Counted from the first letter of the stretch, positions 25,099 to 34,450 are shown. The stretch: DNA of 64,000 nt from Thermocaproicibacter sp002410755 (GCA_036839715.1 DAITDU010000002.1:35441-99440), one strand, 5' to 3'. Made by a program: numbers and translations. Notes: generated by a model from the sequence alone, not told the origin.

Positions 25099-25128
25099 AT
25101 TATACAACAAATTGCCTGACAGATTCAA
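25099..25128 (-). promoter_or_regulatory. promoter of the ABC exporter operon
   Basis: Minus strand TTGAAT (25128-25123), 18-base spacer, TATAAT (25104-25099), 48 bases before the ATPase start. Divergent from lacZ, with the two -35 elements 10 bases apart. Confidence 0.6.
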
Positions 25129-25138
25129 CCAGCCATAC

Positions 25139-25154
25139 TTTACAATTTTGTAAA
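25139..25154. promoter_or_regulatory. palindromic operator candidate over the lacZ -35
   Basis: TTTACAA-TT-TTGTAAA is a perfect inverted repeat of seven-base arms overlapping the lacZ -35 element and ending close to the -35 of the divergent ABC promoter. A repressor here could control both. Confidence 0.5.
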
Positions 25155-25167
25155 AGCCGGGTATGAT
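25139..25167 (+). promoter_or_regulatory. lacZ promoter
   Basis: TTTACA (25139-25144), 17-base spacer, TATGAT (25162-25167). The leader is about 45 bases. Confidence 0.7.
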
Positions 25168-25218
25168 TGAAGCAACATTTTCTATTCTTTTCTTTTATGC
25201 CGAAAAGAGGCAGGAATT

Positions 25219-28200
25219 ATGAAGCAGGCAGCACGGAAAGACTGGGAAAACCCGGGAATCACCGGTTATGGCCGGGAAATCCCGCGTGCCCTCTGGGAAC
25301 CGGACGATGAAAAGCTCCGCCTGAGCCTTAATGGGGATTGGGCCTTCCGGTGGGCCATGGGCGAAAATGCGCGGCCAAAGGGATTTTTTAAGCCGGAATA
25401 CAATGTCTCCGGCTGGGACAGGCTTCCCGTCCCCTCTGTCTGGCAGCTGCACGGGTATGGGAAGCCATATTACCTGGCATTTTCCTACCCGCCTGCCCTC
25501 AGCGTGAAAAGAAAGCATGTGCCGGAAATCAATCCTGAGAAAAACGAGTTTGGCTGTTACCGCCGGTCTTTTACGCTCCCCTCTGCTTTTGAGGGGAAAG
25601 AAGTTTTCCTGCGCTTTGGAGGGGCAAAGTCTGCCCTTACCGTCTGGCTTAACGGGGAAAAGCTTGGATTTACAAAAGGCTCTATGGAGCCTGTGGAATT
25701 TGACGTAACTCCGCACCTGAAGCACGGTGAAAATGTTGTCGCGGCTGAAGTTGCACGCTACTCTGACGGCACTTATCTTGAAGACCAGGACATGTGGTTT
25801 TTCAGCGGGATTTTCCGTGGGGTCTGCCTGACAGCGGAACCAAAAGCCTTTCTTCGGGACATTTTTGTCCGCACGGTGCCGGATGCCGGATACAAAGACT
25901 GGCACCTGGAAGCGGATGTGTACCTTTCAAACCGCACCTCCGCACGGCAGGGGCTTGCCGTTGAACTTGTGCTCCGCGGTGCCGGCGGTGAAGAGGCCGG
26001 CCGGTTTTCCAGTGAGGCGGCTGTAGATGCGGGTGGGGAAGCGACCGTCTCTTTCCGTGAAACTGTCCTGGGGCCGCTCCTTTGGAGTGCAGAGACACCG
26101 GACCTTTACTTTCTCGGTGCCGTTCTGAAAAATGCGGACGGAACTGTTTTTGAGCAGAAAAACATCTGGTTCGGTTTCCGCTCCGTCGAGGTCAGGGACG
26201 AAAAGCTGCTTATAAACGGCAGACCCATTTTGCTCTGCGGCGTAAACCGCCATGACTTTGATCCGGATTCCGGCTGGGCTATGCCGCCGGAAGAACTCCG
26301 GCGTGACCTTCTGCTGATGAAACAGGCTAATATCAACGCCGTGCGCACAAGCCACTACCCGGACAATCCGCTGTTTTACGACCTTTGTGACCAATACGGC
26401 CTCTATGTCATGGATGAAGCTGATTTGGAATCTCACGGCGTCCGGAAACAGGGCATTCCAGGCAGCAGGCCGGAGTGGGCCGCTGCCTGCATTGACCGCA
26501 TGACACGCATGGTGCTGCGTGACCGGAATCACCCCTCGGTTATCCTGTGGTCTCTCGGGAATGAAGCGGGGTTCGGCAGCAATTTTCGGAAAATGAAGCA
26601 GGCAGCTTTGGTATTGGACTCAACACGCCCATTCCATTACGAAGGCGACCGCGATCTTTCTGTAAGCGATGTTTTTTCTCTGATGTATCCAAGCTTTAAA
26701 ACGCTTGAAAAGATCGGGCATCATGAGGAACTAAAAGTAAGTTTCGCGGAAAAGCTCAAAAACGGCCTTACTTCGGACTGCAAGCCCTTTCAGCCGGAAC
26801 AGTACCGCGGCAAACCCGTTATCCTCTGCGAATATGCGCATGCAATGGGCAACAGCCTTGGAAACTTTCAGGAATACATGGATGCCTTCGAGCGTCTCCC
26901 AAACCTCGCAGGCGGTTTCATTTGGGATTTCGTTGACCAGGCCATCCGCAGGAAAACGCCGGAGGGAATCCGCTGGCTCTACGGCGGTGACTTCGGTGAA
27001 GAAGTCAGCAGCCAGAACTTTTGTGCAGACGGTATTGTCGCAGCAGACCGGACCCCGCATCCCGCTTATTATGAAGTGAAAAAAGTCTACCAGCGTGTGC
27101 GTGTTTTTCCCGTCGACCTACAGGAAGGCCGCGTACGCATCGAGAACCGCTATGTTTTTTCCAGCCTTTCCGGTTTCGTGATGCTCTGGCAGCTTACGGA
27201 AAACGGCCGGGCAGTCGACCAGCAGATACAGAGGCCGCCGGAGCTTGGCCCCGGTGAGAGCTGCGAAGTGTGCCTTCCGTACCGGTTCCATGGGTTCCGC
27301 CGGGATGCTGAATATCATCTGACGGTTTTCTTCCTAGTGAAGCATGATATGCCCTGGTGCCGGAAGGGCTTCCCGCTTGCTTTTGAGCAGCTTCCTTTCC
27401 CACGGAAAAAGTCCATTCCGGAGCTTTCTCCGGGAAAACCGGTGCATCTTGAGAAAACAGGCAGTGAAATCCGCATCTCCGGCGAAGGATTCCGCGCTTC
27501 CGTCTCCAGAAAAGACGGCTGCCTTACTTCGCTTAATTACGGTTTTGGCGAATTGCTGCGCACTCCGCTGCACCCTAACTGGTGGCGCGCCCTGACCGAC
27601 AATGACAGGAATTATGCAAACTTCAGCTCAAAATGGGAAAAATTTTTCACCTACCCGTCGCTCCGCTGGCGCACGGCAGAACAGAAGCGCCGCACACTCT
27701 CCGTGGCAGCCCGGCTGGAGCAGGGAACCGCCGCTGTGACCGTCGTGCAGCGCGCGCGGCTTTTCCGAGGAACCATCACCACAGTCTATCAGTTTGACGG
27801 CTGCGGAAATATTCTCCTTTCTCAGCGCGTCCTGCCGAAAGCCGATATGGTCCGCCTCGGTATCACCTTTGCAGTCCCGCGTTCCTTTTGCCATATTACC
27901 TGGTTTGGGCGCGGCCCGCAGGAAAATTACTGGGATCGTAAAGCCGGGGCACCCGTCGGCATTTACACCATGCCCGCAGAGCAACTCGGTCACCGCTATC
28001 TGCGCCCGCAGGAAAACGGCCTGCGCAGCGATGTCCGTTGGTTTACGGCAGTAGATGACAGCGGGAATGGACTGCGCATTTCCGGGGAGCTTTTTTCTTT
28101 CAGCATCTGGCCATATTCGCAGGAAGACCTTCAGGCTGCCTCCCATCTTTCCGAACTGCCTGAGCGCGATTGCCTCACGGTAAATGCCGATGCGGTGCAG

Positions 28201-28323
28201 CGCGGCGTCGGCGGGGACTCCCCCGGCCTTGCACATATTCACAGCCAATACAAGATTCATAAAAAGCAAGTCCATGAGCTTGTACTGATGATTTCAAAGG
28301 TGTCAGGGACGCACCGCGCTTGA
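25219..28323 (+). CDS. lacZ: beta-galactosidase, glycoside hydrolase family 2 (LacZ type)
   Basis: 1034 residues, the full five-domain LacZ length. It has N-terminal jelly-roll features (GCYRRSFTLP, DQDMWFFSGIFRGV), the TIM barrel with NRHDFDPDSG and TSHYPDNPLFYDLCDQYG, acid/base Glu449 in LGNEAGFG, nucleophile Glu538 in CEYAHAMGN, and a C-terminal domain 5 with the WFGRGPQENYWDR signature. It hydrolyses terminal beta-galactosides such as lactose; there is no signal peptide, so it is cytosolic. No lactose permease lies beside it, so uptake must be encoded elsewhere. GGCAGGAA precedes the ATG. Confidence 0.95.
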   Translation: MKQAARKDWENPGITGYGREIPRALWEPDDEKLRLSLNGDWAFRWAMGENARPKGFFKPEYNVSGWDRLPVPSVWQLHGYGKPYYLAFSYPPALSVKRKHVPEINPEKNEFGCYRRSFTLPSAFEGKEVFLRFGGAKSALTVWLNGEKLGFTKGSMEPVEFDVTPHLKHGENVVAAEVARYSDGTYLEDQDMWFFSGIFRGVCLTAEPKAFLRDIFVRTVPDAGYKDWHLEADVYLSNRTSARQGLAVELVLRGAGGEEAGRFSSEAAVDAGGEATVSFRETVLGPLLWSAETPDLYFLGAVLKNADGTVFEQKNIWFGFRSVEVRDEKLLINGRPILLCGVNRHDFDPDSGWAMPPEELRRDLLLMKQANINAVRTSHYPDNPLFYDLCDQYGLYVMDEADLESHGVRKQGIPGSRPEWAAACIDRMTRMVLRDRNHPSVILWSLGNEAGFGSNFRKMKQAALVLDSTRPFHYEGDRDLSVSDVFSLMYPSFKTLEKIGHHEELKVSFAEKLKNGLTSDCKPFQPEQYRGKPVILCEYAHAMGNSLGNFQEYMDAFERLPNLAGGFIWDFVDQAIRRKTPEGIRWLYGGDFGEEVSSQNFCADGIVAADRTPHPAYYEVKKVYQRVRVFPVDLQEGRVRIENRYVFSSLSGFVMLWQLTENGRAVDQQIQRPPELGPGESCEVCLPYRFHGFRRDAEYHLTVFFLVKHDMPWCRKGFPLAFEQLPFPRKKSIPELSPGKPVHLEKTGSEIRISGEGFRASVSRKDGCLTSLNYGFGELLRTPLHPNWWRALTDNDRNYANFSSKWEKFFTYPSLRWRTAEQKRRTLSVAARLEQGTAAVTVVQRARLFRGTITTVYQFDGCGNILLSQRVLPKADMVRLGITFAVPRSFCHITWFGRGPQENYWDRKAGAPVGIYTMPAEQLGHRYLRPQENGLRSDVRWFTAVDDSGNGLRISGELFSFSIWPYSQEDLQAASHLSELPERDCLTVNADAVQRGVGGDSPGLAHIHSQYKIHKKQVHELVLMISKVSGTHRA

Positions 28324-28348
28324 AAAGAAGCCTGAAAACAGGTATGAT
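28320..28348 (+). promoter_or_regulatory. promoter of the HAD hydrolase gene
   Basis: TTGAAA (28320-28325, overlapping the lacZ stop), 17-base spacer, TATGAT (28343-28348). Confidence 0.6.
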
Positions 28349-28405
28349 GGATATAAGAATAGTAGAATGGGTAACTGGGCAAATTCTCATGGAAAAGGTG
28401 ATTTT

Positions 28406-29116
28406 TTGTATCAGGGCTGCATTTTCGACCTGGATGGGACGCTTGTAAACACGCTCCGCTCAATTGCATATTTTTCCAACATTGCACTGAAACGCTGCGG
28501 TTATCCTGCAATCCCCGTTGAGGATTATAAGGGGATTGTAGGGGACGGAGCAGATACTCAGGTGCGCCGGATGCTGAACCATGTGGCCAGCGGGGCGTGG
28601 ACGGAAGGAGATTTCCGGCGCGTGCGCGTGCTTTACGGGAACCTTTATTCTATCGATCCAACCCATATGCTGGAAAATTATCCTGGGATGCCGGAAACCA
28701 TTGCAAAACTGAAGGAATTGGGGGTTAAGGCCGCTGTGTTCTCAAACAAGCCGGAAAGCTGGGTGCAGGCTATCATTGCTTTTCTCTTCCCATCCGGCAG
28801 CTTTGCAGAGTGCCGCGGGCAGCGCCCCGGCGTTCCGATTAAGCCTTCACCGGCCGGGGCGCTTGCCATCGCTTCGGATCTCGGGCTAAGGCCGCGGGAC
28901 GTCCTCTATATTGGTGATACCAATACGGATATGAAAACCGGAGCTGCCGCGGGCATGGATACGGCAGGGGCCGTCTGGGGTTTCCGCACACGGGAAGAAC
29001 TGGCTGCAAACGGTGCAAAGTACCTTGCGGACCGTCCGGAACAGATTGCGGAAATTGCCGCCGGAAACGGCGCAGCTTTTCTGAGGCAACAAGTAAATGA
29101 ATCATATTTCTCATAA
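28406..29116 (+). CDS. HAD family hydrolase (phosphoglycolate phosphatase-like)
   Basis: 236 residues if started at TTG 28406, which follows AAAAGGTGA by five bases and gives M-YQGCIFDLDGTL; an ATG at 28367 is in frame but has no ribosome site. HAD motif I is FDLDGTL, motif II VFSNKPE, motif III Lys before PSPAG, motif IV YIGDTNTDMK. The cap domain with GDGADTQVRRML is the small helical type of the Gph/PgmB group. Likely dephosphorylates a small metabolite. The next gene overlaps its end by 20 bases. Confidence 0.85.
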   Translation: MYQGCIFDLDGTLVNTLRSIAYFSNIALKRCGYPAIPVEDYKGIVGDGADTQVRRMLNHVASGAWTEGDFRRVRVLYGNLYSIDPTHMLENYPGMPETIAKLKELGVKAAVFSNKPESWVQAIIAFLFPSGSFAECRGQRPGVPIKPSPAGALAIASDLGLRPRDVLYIGDTNTDMKTGAAAGMDTAGAVWGFRTREELAANGAKYLADRPEQIAEIAAGNGAAFLRQQVNESYFS

Positions 29117-29957
29117 AATCAGCCTAAGACGCGGCCCGGGGCTGAGGATTATCAAGACGGGCATTGCCGCTTCGCTCTGTGTTGCGCTTTGTTCCCTGCT
29201 GAAGCTTGACAAACCATTTCTCGCTGTAATTGCCACGGTGCTCTCTATGGGCAAGTCAATCGATTTTTCTGTCCGGGCAGGCAAAAATAAAACATTTGGT
29301 GTGCTGATCGGCTCCGCAATCGGCTGCGCAGCTGCTGCCATCCTCCCTGCAAATGCCGGCCTCTGCGGCATTGGGATTATCCTTGTGCTGTATCTCTGCC
29401 AGCTTCTGCGCTTAACCGGCGCCGGGCCGCTCGCCTGTTTTGCATTTGTCTCGGTGATGTTTTACGCCGCGCGTCCAAATCCGTGGATTTATGCTTCCAT
29501 CTGCACCGGAGACGCGCTGATTGGCATTGCTATTTCCGTCATTGTAAACCTTCTTATTTTCCCGCCGAATTATGCCGAGGAAGCAGGGCGTGCTTATTCC
29601 TCCCTGCGTGAAAAAACTGACTTTGCCATTGCGGATGCAGAAGCCATGCGCACATCAGACACCGAAGAGCTGGAAGCAATCGTAAAGCGCCTTTCCGGCA
29701 ATGTACGCCTCTATGTTTCCGAAGTTAAACTGCTCCGCGGCGATGACGAGGAGGTTTTTGGCATCTCCTGCCGGGTTTCTACTTACCGCATGATTCTTGA
29801 TGAGCTGAAGGCCATCAATACTCTTGAACTGGAGGGACGGACAGAAATTCCGGATAACCTGCGCGCTGTTTACGATTATCACATAAAGCGTCTTCATATG
29901 CTGAGGCAACATGCCGCAGAAGAAGCTGAAGCGAACAAAAAAGCAGAAAAAGGATGA
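29097..29957 (+). CDS. aromatic acid exporter family (ArAE_1/FUSC-like) membrane protein
   Basis: 286 residues: an amphipathic start, about six TM helices in the first 150 residues (IIKTGIAASLCVALCSLL, FLAVIATVLSM, VLIGSAIGCAAAAILP, LCGIGIILVLYLCQLL, GPLACFAFVSVMFY, ALIGIAISVIVNLLIFPP), then a cytosolic helical domain ending in a basic Lys/Glu tail. This matches the short Gram-positive ArAE/DUF939 proteins thought to export aromatic acids, although biochemical proof in Gram-positives is thin. Overlaps the HAD gene by 20 bases; followed by a very strong terminator. Confidence 0.82.
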   Translation: MNHISHKISLRRGPGLRIIKTGIAASLCVALCSLLKLDKPFLAVIATVLSMGKSIDFSVRAGKNKTFGVLIGSAIGCAAAAILPANAGLCGIGIILVLYLCQLLRLTGAGPLACFAFVSVMFYAARPNPWIYASICTGDALIGIAISVIVNLLIFPPNYAEEAGRAYSSLREKTDFAIADAEAMRTSDTEELEAIVKRLSGNVRLYVSEVKLLRGDDEEVFGISCRVSTYRMILDELKAINTLELEGRTEIPDNLRAVYDYHIKRLHMLRQHAAEEAEANKKAEKG

Positions 29958-29999
29958 GACGCTTCCCCGTTTTGGCAGGGAAGCGTCTCTTCGTTTTTT
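29956..29999. terminator. strong bidirectional terminator
   Basis: GAGACGCTTCCC (29956-29967) and GGGAAGCGTCTC (29978-29989) pair perfectly over 12 bases with a ten-base loop, followed by TTCGTTTTTTC. It separates the exporter-like gene from the convergent kinase, whose stop begins at the T-run. Confidence 0.93.
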
Positions 30000-31375
30000 C
30001 AGGAATTTTCGCCCGCCTTTTCCGGAAGGGCGGGCAGTGTCCCCGGCAAAAGGATTTCCGTCCGGGTACCTTTTCCAAGCCTACTTATTACGCGGATTTT
30101 CCCGCCATGGTGCTCGGCAATCCATTTCACAATGGAAAGCCCCAGCCCGGAAGAGCTTTTCCCACCGCGCACCCGCGAGGTATCTGCCTTGTAAAAACGG
30201 TCAAAGATGTGCGGAAGGTCTTTCTCCGCAATGCCTTCCCCGTCATCCTCAATGCTGAGGATAACGCATCCTCCTGCCCTGAAGCAGGAAAGCCTGATTT
30301 TCCCGCCCGCAGGCGTAAACTTTGTGCTGTTCTCCACTACTGCCCGCACTGCCTGCTTAATCAGTGCGCGGTCTGCCGTCAGGGTTATGCCCGGCGAAAT
30401 GTCTGTCTCCACCGTGTGCTCAGAATCCACAGTACAGGTTTCTTTTGCAATCTCTTCCATCAGCCCGCCTGCGGAAAATGGTTCCTTATGGATTGGCTGT
30501 GTCTGCCGATCCGCGCGGGCAAGGAAAAGGAGGCTCTCTACAAGCTGCTGCATATTGTTCGTTTCCTCAATGATTTTCTCCACAGCTTCACTGTAGACGG
30601 CCTTATCACCTGCCCCCCAGCGCCTTAGGATGTTTGCATAGCCGGAAATCACGGAAAGCGGCGTCCGCAGTTCATGCGAAGCGTCAGAAACGAACTGCCT
30701 CTGCTGATTGTAAGCGGTTTCTATGCGGCTGAGCATCCCGTTAAATGTCTCCGCAAGCTCACGGAGCTCATCATGCGAACGCCCGGGTTCAATCCGCTGG
30801 CTCAAGTCGCTCGCGCTGATTTTTTGCACTGTGCGCGTCATCTCCTTAACCGGGCGCATCATACGGTACATCATTTTCGCGCCGAAAAATGCAGCGGCAG
30901 CCAGCATTCCCACAAGGATCGCAAGGAAAGCGGAAAGTGTCATACTGTCAAAAATGCCCGGTTTCTCCAAATCCACTACGCGCAGCACCACTTCAGAACC
31001 AGGGCGCTGCTCCACCCGGCGGACTGTCTCATCATATCGGACTCCATTCTTTGGCTGCCCACCGTAAGTTACCGTTTTGCCTTCTCGACCTTCCCGGCTT
31101 CGGATTTCAAGGTATACATTATTGATTTTTGAAAAGGACTCGAAGTCAAAGTTGCGGCCGCCGTGGGAAATGCGGTCTGCGGCAAAAGAAGAAATGCGTT
31201 CCAGCTTTTGGTAGCGTGAAATGCGTGAGGAAAGTGCCCATGTCATCACCCCGACAACAGCCGCAATGACGGCGCCAAACAGCACTGTGTACAGCACAGA
31301 CGTCTTAAGCGCGATGGAGACGCGCGGCGGGCGGCGGTGCATGCGCTTCCAAATTTTAAGAATTCTTTTCTTCAT
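29999..31375 (-). CDS. sensor histidine kinase
   Basis: 458 residues from ATG 31375, overlapping the response regulator by 20 bases. TM1 about 24-48 (VLYTVLFGAVIAAVVGVM), an extracytoplasmic sensor of about 95 residues, TM2 about 142-165 (AFLAILVGMLAAAAFF), HAMP, phosphoacceptor His234 in DASHELRTPLSV, and HATPase motifs VVENSTKFTP, DDGEGIA and SGLGLSIVKW. The layout resembles ArlS/CssS-type kinases. No ligand can be inferred; the adjacent genes are a phospholipase and a membrane exporter. Confidence 0.92.
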   Translation of the reverse strand: MKKRILKIWKRMHRRPPRVSIALKTSVLYTVLFGAVIAAVVGVMTWALSSRISRYQKLERISSFAADRISHGGRNFDFESFSKINNVYLEIRSREGREGKTVTYGGQPKNGVRYDETVRRVEQRPGSEVVLRVVDLEKPGIFDSMTLSAFLAILVGMLAAAAFFGAKMMYRMMRPVKEMTRTVQKISASDLSQRIEPGRSHDELRELAETFNGMLSRIETAYNQQRQFVSDASHELRTPLSVISGYANILRRWGAGDKAVYSEAVEKIIEETNNMQQLVESLLFLARADRQTQPIHKEPFSAGGLMEEIAKETCTVDSEHTVETDISPGITLTADRALIKQAVRAVVENSTKFTPAGGKIRLSCFRAGGCVILSIEDDGEGIAEKDLPHIFDRFYKADTSRVRGGKSSSGLGLSIVKWIAEHHGGKIRVISRLGKGTRTEILLPGTLPALPEKAGENS

Positions 31376-32063
31376 GGTGCCTAACAATATATCCCACCCC
31401 GCGGATTGTTTGAATAAAGTCGACATGAAAGTGGTAGTCAATCTTGCTGCGGAGGTAGCGAACATAGACATCGACAAGATTTGTCTCCCCGCCAAACGTA
31501 TAGCCCCAGACTTTCTCCATCAACTGTTCGCGTGTGCAGACGGAGTCCTGACGGCTCATCAGATAAAAAAGCAGATCAAACTCCCGTTTTGTCAGTGCAA
31601 TCGGCTCTCCGGCATAAAGGGTCCTGTGCGCCGTCCGGTTTACCTGTAGTTTTCCCCAGGTGACGGTATCGCGCTGCGCGGCAAGCGGTGCCGCAGTAGC
31701 GCTCCTTTTCAGGGCAGCGTGCATCCGGGCAAGCAGCTCCTCAATGGCAAACGGCTTTGTCAGGTAATCATCTGCACCGCAGTCAAGGCCTGTCACCTTG
31801 TCGGTTACCGCATCTCTTGCCGTCAGCATGATGACAGGCGTGTCCGAGGAAATGCGCAGGTGCCTCAGCACCTCCATGCCATCCATGCCCGGGAGCATCA
31901 CATCCAGGAGGATAAGGTCCGGGTGCCCTTCCAGCGCATGCCGCAGGCCCCGCACCCCGTCATATTCTTTTTCGACATGGTAGCCCTCGTGTATAAGTTC
32001 CAGTTCCAGAAAACGGGCGCTGTTCCTGTCGTCTTCCACAATCAGGATATTTTCTCCCGCCAT
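31356..32063 (-). CDS. OmpR family response regulator
   Basis: 235 residues from ATG 32063, with GGAAAGGCGG upstream. Receiver: ILIVEDD, phospho-Asp54 in LLDVMLPG, MLTAR and LTKPF. Winged helix: the LTKREFDLLFYLM helix, then DVYVRYLRSKID as recognition helix and a C-terminal RGVGYIV hairpin. This gene comes first and the kinase second, overlapping by 20 bases. The patatin gene is divergent from it 166 bases away and could be a target. Confidence 0.93.
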   Translation of the reverse strand: MAGENILIVEDDRNSARFLELELIHEGYHVEKEYDGVRGLRHALEGHPDLILLDVMLPGMDGMEVLRHLRISSDTPVIMLTARDAVTDKVTGLDCGADDYLTKPFAIEELLARMHAALKRSATAAPLAAQRDTVTWGKLQVNRTAHRTLYAGEPIALTKREFDLLFYLMSRQDSVCTREQLMEKVWGYTFGGETNLVDVYVRYLRSKIDYHFHVDFIQTIRGVGYIVRHHEEKNS

Positions 32064-32229
32064 TGCCGTTCCGCCTTTCCTCGTTTTTGGCCTATACCAA
32101 TCCAATTTTATGATATCCCATTCCGGTGCAAAAATCAACGCGGACAGAAAGCTTCTGCCTGTGTGTGGGGAACTTTTTTGCGGCATTGTGCATAAAAATG
32201 GGTTAGGTTTCAGAAGGGGGCAGGGGAAA

Positions 32230-33096
32230 ATGGGTTTTGGAATTGCACTGGCAGGCGGTGGAATCCGCGGCGCGGCGCATGTGGGCGTGCTGCGTGCACT
32301 GGAAGAAGCAGGGCTGCATCCGCGCTCTGTTGCCGGTACAAGCGCCGGTGGAATCATTGCGGGATTCTATGCAGCGGGTGTTACACCGGACGAGATGGCG
32401 GTGATGGTGCAGGATGCCGCAAAGAATGGCGCGTCTTTCGCAGATCCGGATATTTTTGGTATCTTTTCCATAATTCCAGACCTGATTGCACACCGTTCCT
32501 CCATATGCCCCGGCCTGCTGAAAGGCGACCGGATGGAGCGTTACTTCGCCGAGCAGACGGGCAAAATATCCATGCACGGGCTAACCATGCGGACGGTTAT
32601 CCCAGCTGTTGATTTGGGAACCGGCCTTACGGTGGCGTTTACCAACTCTCTATTTGGACTGCACCCTGTCGAGGAAGTAAAATGGACCACGCAGGCGCTT
32701 GTCAGTGAAGCCATGCGTGCAACGTCCGCGCTTCCTGTTGCGTTCCAGCCAAAGTGCCTGGACGGAATGTGCCTCGTTGACGGAGGTGCGGCGGATGTGC
32801 TGCCCGTTGATCTGCTTCTCGCGGCAGGGGAGCCAAATGTACTCGCAGTTGATGTTTCTGAGGACTATAAAATGCCAAAGCATTTCGGTGTTTTGGATGT
32901 AGCCTCCCATTCGCTTTCAATCATGGAAACCCGTCTGCGTCAATGCGTAACCCATGGGGAAAAGTTTTTGCTGACACCGGAGCTTCCGGAAACGAGCGGT
33001 GTCCTGAACCTTTCCCAGATGGAAGAGTGCATGGAAGCAGGGTACCGCTCCACCAAAAAGGTTTTGCCGCTTATCCGGAAAGTCCTCGACATGTAA
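32230..33096 (+). CDS. patatin-like phospholipase
   Basis: 288 residues from ATG 32230 (AGGGGGCAGGGG upstream). The oxyanion loop GGGIRG, nucleophile Ser38 in GTSAGG and dyad Asp184 in DGG are all present, so the catalytic machinery is complete. Bacterial patatins of this RssA-like size hydrolyse acyl esters of lipids. No signal peptide, so action on the inner membrane face is likely. It is divergent from a two-component system, which may link it to envelope stress (inference). Confidence 0.9.
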   Translation: MGFGIALAGGGIRGAAHVGVLRALEEAGLHPRSVAGTSAGGIIAGFYAAGVTPDEMAVMVQDAAKNGASFADPDIFGIFSIIPDLIAHRSSICPGLLKGDRMERYFAEQTGKISMHGLTMRTVIPAVDLGTGLTVAFTNSLFGLHPVEEVKWTTQALVSEAMRATSALPVAFQPKCLDGMCLVDGGAADVLPVDLLLAAGEPNVLAVDVSEDYKMPKHFGVLDVASHSLSIMETRLRQCVTHGEKFLLTPELPETSGVLNLSQMEECMEAGYRSTKKVLPLIRKVLDM

Positions 33097-33368
33097 AAAA
33101 AGCCTACTGAGAACAGAAACTTGATCTTTTAAGATGCCAATTAACCGGTTTTGGGAAACGCCCCCCGGTTGCCAGGGTACCAGCGGAAAAGCTCACAGGC
33201 AAAGATATTACCAACAGATATGAAAGCCATTATGTATATCATGAAGTATTCTACCTACCCTAATTCTTTTTTACTTAATTGTAATTTGCTTATGCAGGTG
33301 ATATCATTAGTTTGATTCTAGCATTTTGCATCGCTACATCGCTACGTTGAATTAGGGGGGGACTAGTA
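33097..33368. other. A/T-rich intergenic region
   Basis: 272 bases with no convincing gene. It holds an AACCGG/CCGGTT inverted repeat (33143-33170) without a T-run, a short tandem copy of ATCGCTAC, and a promoter for the next gene at 33279-33307. Base composition is lower in G+C than its surroundings. Confidence 0.6.
33279..33307 (+). promoter_or_regulatory. promoter of the small secreted/membrane protein gene
   Basis: TTGTAA (33279-33284), 17-base spacer, TATCAT (33302-33307), about 60 bases before the start at 33369. Confidence 0.5.
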
Positions 33369-33758
33369 ATGAAAAGAAAAAAAATATTTAGTTTCATCCT
33401 GTGCTTTTTGGCATTGATTTCCGTCACCCTAAACGTGTATTTTTTGGTTCCAAAACAGCATTCCACGTCAATCTCAAAGGGGTATTATTCTTCCATTCCG
33501 CCAAACGGGAACGGAGGATTCTATGGGCTTTCCATCTGGGACAACAACGACGTGCGCCTTTATGGCCCAAATGGCGTCACATTCCAGGGAAAACTGGAGT
33601 TCAATAAAAAGGGAAATTATTACCTCATTAAAACGGATTCCACAACGTACCAGCTCGCCGTACAGGATAATGTAATATTTTTGCCCGTCACGGAAAACGG
33701 AATCCTGTCAAGCCGCCTGTTTACAAAAGCCGGAGACGCTCCGGTCACCTATGAATAA
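33369..33758 (+). CDS. small exported or membrane-anchored protein, unknown
   Basis: 129 residues. A Lys/Arg-rich start and hydrophobic stretch (about 6-26, IFSFILCFLALISVTLNVYF) give one N-terminal TM anchor or uncleaved signal; no lipobox is evident. The remaining ~100 residues look like a small extracytoplasmic beta domain rich in Gly/Asn/Tyr. AGGGGGGGA lies eight bases before the ATG, a very strong site. It is not recognised, and has no operon partner. Codon use is more A/T-rich than in its neighbours. Confidence 0.65.
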   Translation: MKRKKIFSFILCFLALISVTLNVYFLVPKQHSTSISKGYYSSIPPNGNGGFYGLSIWDNNDVRLYGPNGVTFQGKLEFNKKGNYYLIKTDSTTYQLAVQDNVIFLPVTENGILSSRLFTKAGDAPVTYE

Positions 33759-33882
33759 GCAAGGCAACTTAATCCAGGTAAAACGGCCAAGAGGGCTTGC
33801 TGCTGATCCGGAAGGCTTTCGCCTCATAGCGGCCGTCTGAGGAAACCGCGTCCGCCTGTAAAGCGGCAGACAGGCCGGGCCA

Positions 33883-34365
33883 TTATTGGTACGGCCTGTT
33901 CCTAATGATATGCAGAACTGCCCTCGATAAAATGTAGCCGCCAGCTGCGCATAAAACCGGCGCATAGACAAGGTCAGTGGACGAGCGGATGCTTCCCCAT
34001 ACGAAACGCCCATTGCGAACCCAGTCCGGATAAACATAGGTGCAAATGTAGCCAGTGAAAACGACAGCGAATAACAAAAGCAGGACAAGGGAGAAAGAGC
34101 GGATTTTTAAGCGGCAGCAAAAGCCCGCCCATGCCCCATACAGGCAGCCGAAAACATATTTTCCGGCTAATAAATAGAAAAACACAAATTTTAGGCATGC
34201 TGTGCCCAGCACAACAAAAAATTCCGGCGCATAATCAGATTTGGAAAGAAGCAGGGCTTGAACATACAAGAAAGCGAGAACCAAAATCAAATAGAAAGCA
34301 GCTAAAACCGTGGCAGCCTTTCCCAAAGGGTGCGCTTTCCAAAAGCCTGTCTTCCGTCTTGGCAT
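33883..34365 (-). CDS. integral membrane protein, unknown
   Basis: 160 residues from ATG 34365, six bases after GGAGG. Four hydrophobic segments are visible: about 15-38 (AATVLAAFYLILVLAFLYVQALL), 48-70, 86-108 (LVLLLLFAVVFTGYICTYV) and 130-152, with a basic N-terminus MPRRK. No motif is recognised. It stands alone between the small exported protein (convergent) and htrA (same strand, downstream). Confidence 0.6.
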   Translation of the reverse strand: MPRRKTGFWKAHPLGKAATVLAAFYLILVLAFLYVQALLLSKSDYAPEFFVVLGTACLKFVFFYLLAGKYVFGCLYGAWAGFCCRLKIRSFSLVLLLLFAVVFTGYICTYVYPDWVRNGRFVWGSIRSSTDLVYAPVLCAAGGYILSRAVLHIIRNRPYQ

Positions 34366-34450
34366 CACGCGCCTCCGGCCCCCGTCCCTTGCTCACAGCC
34401 TCACGGTTCTGTAAAATAGCTCACGGCATAAGACGGACAAGCCTCTCATT

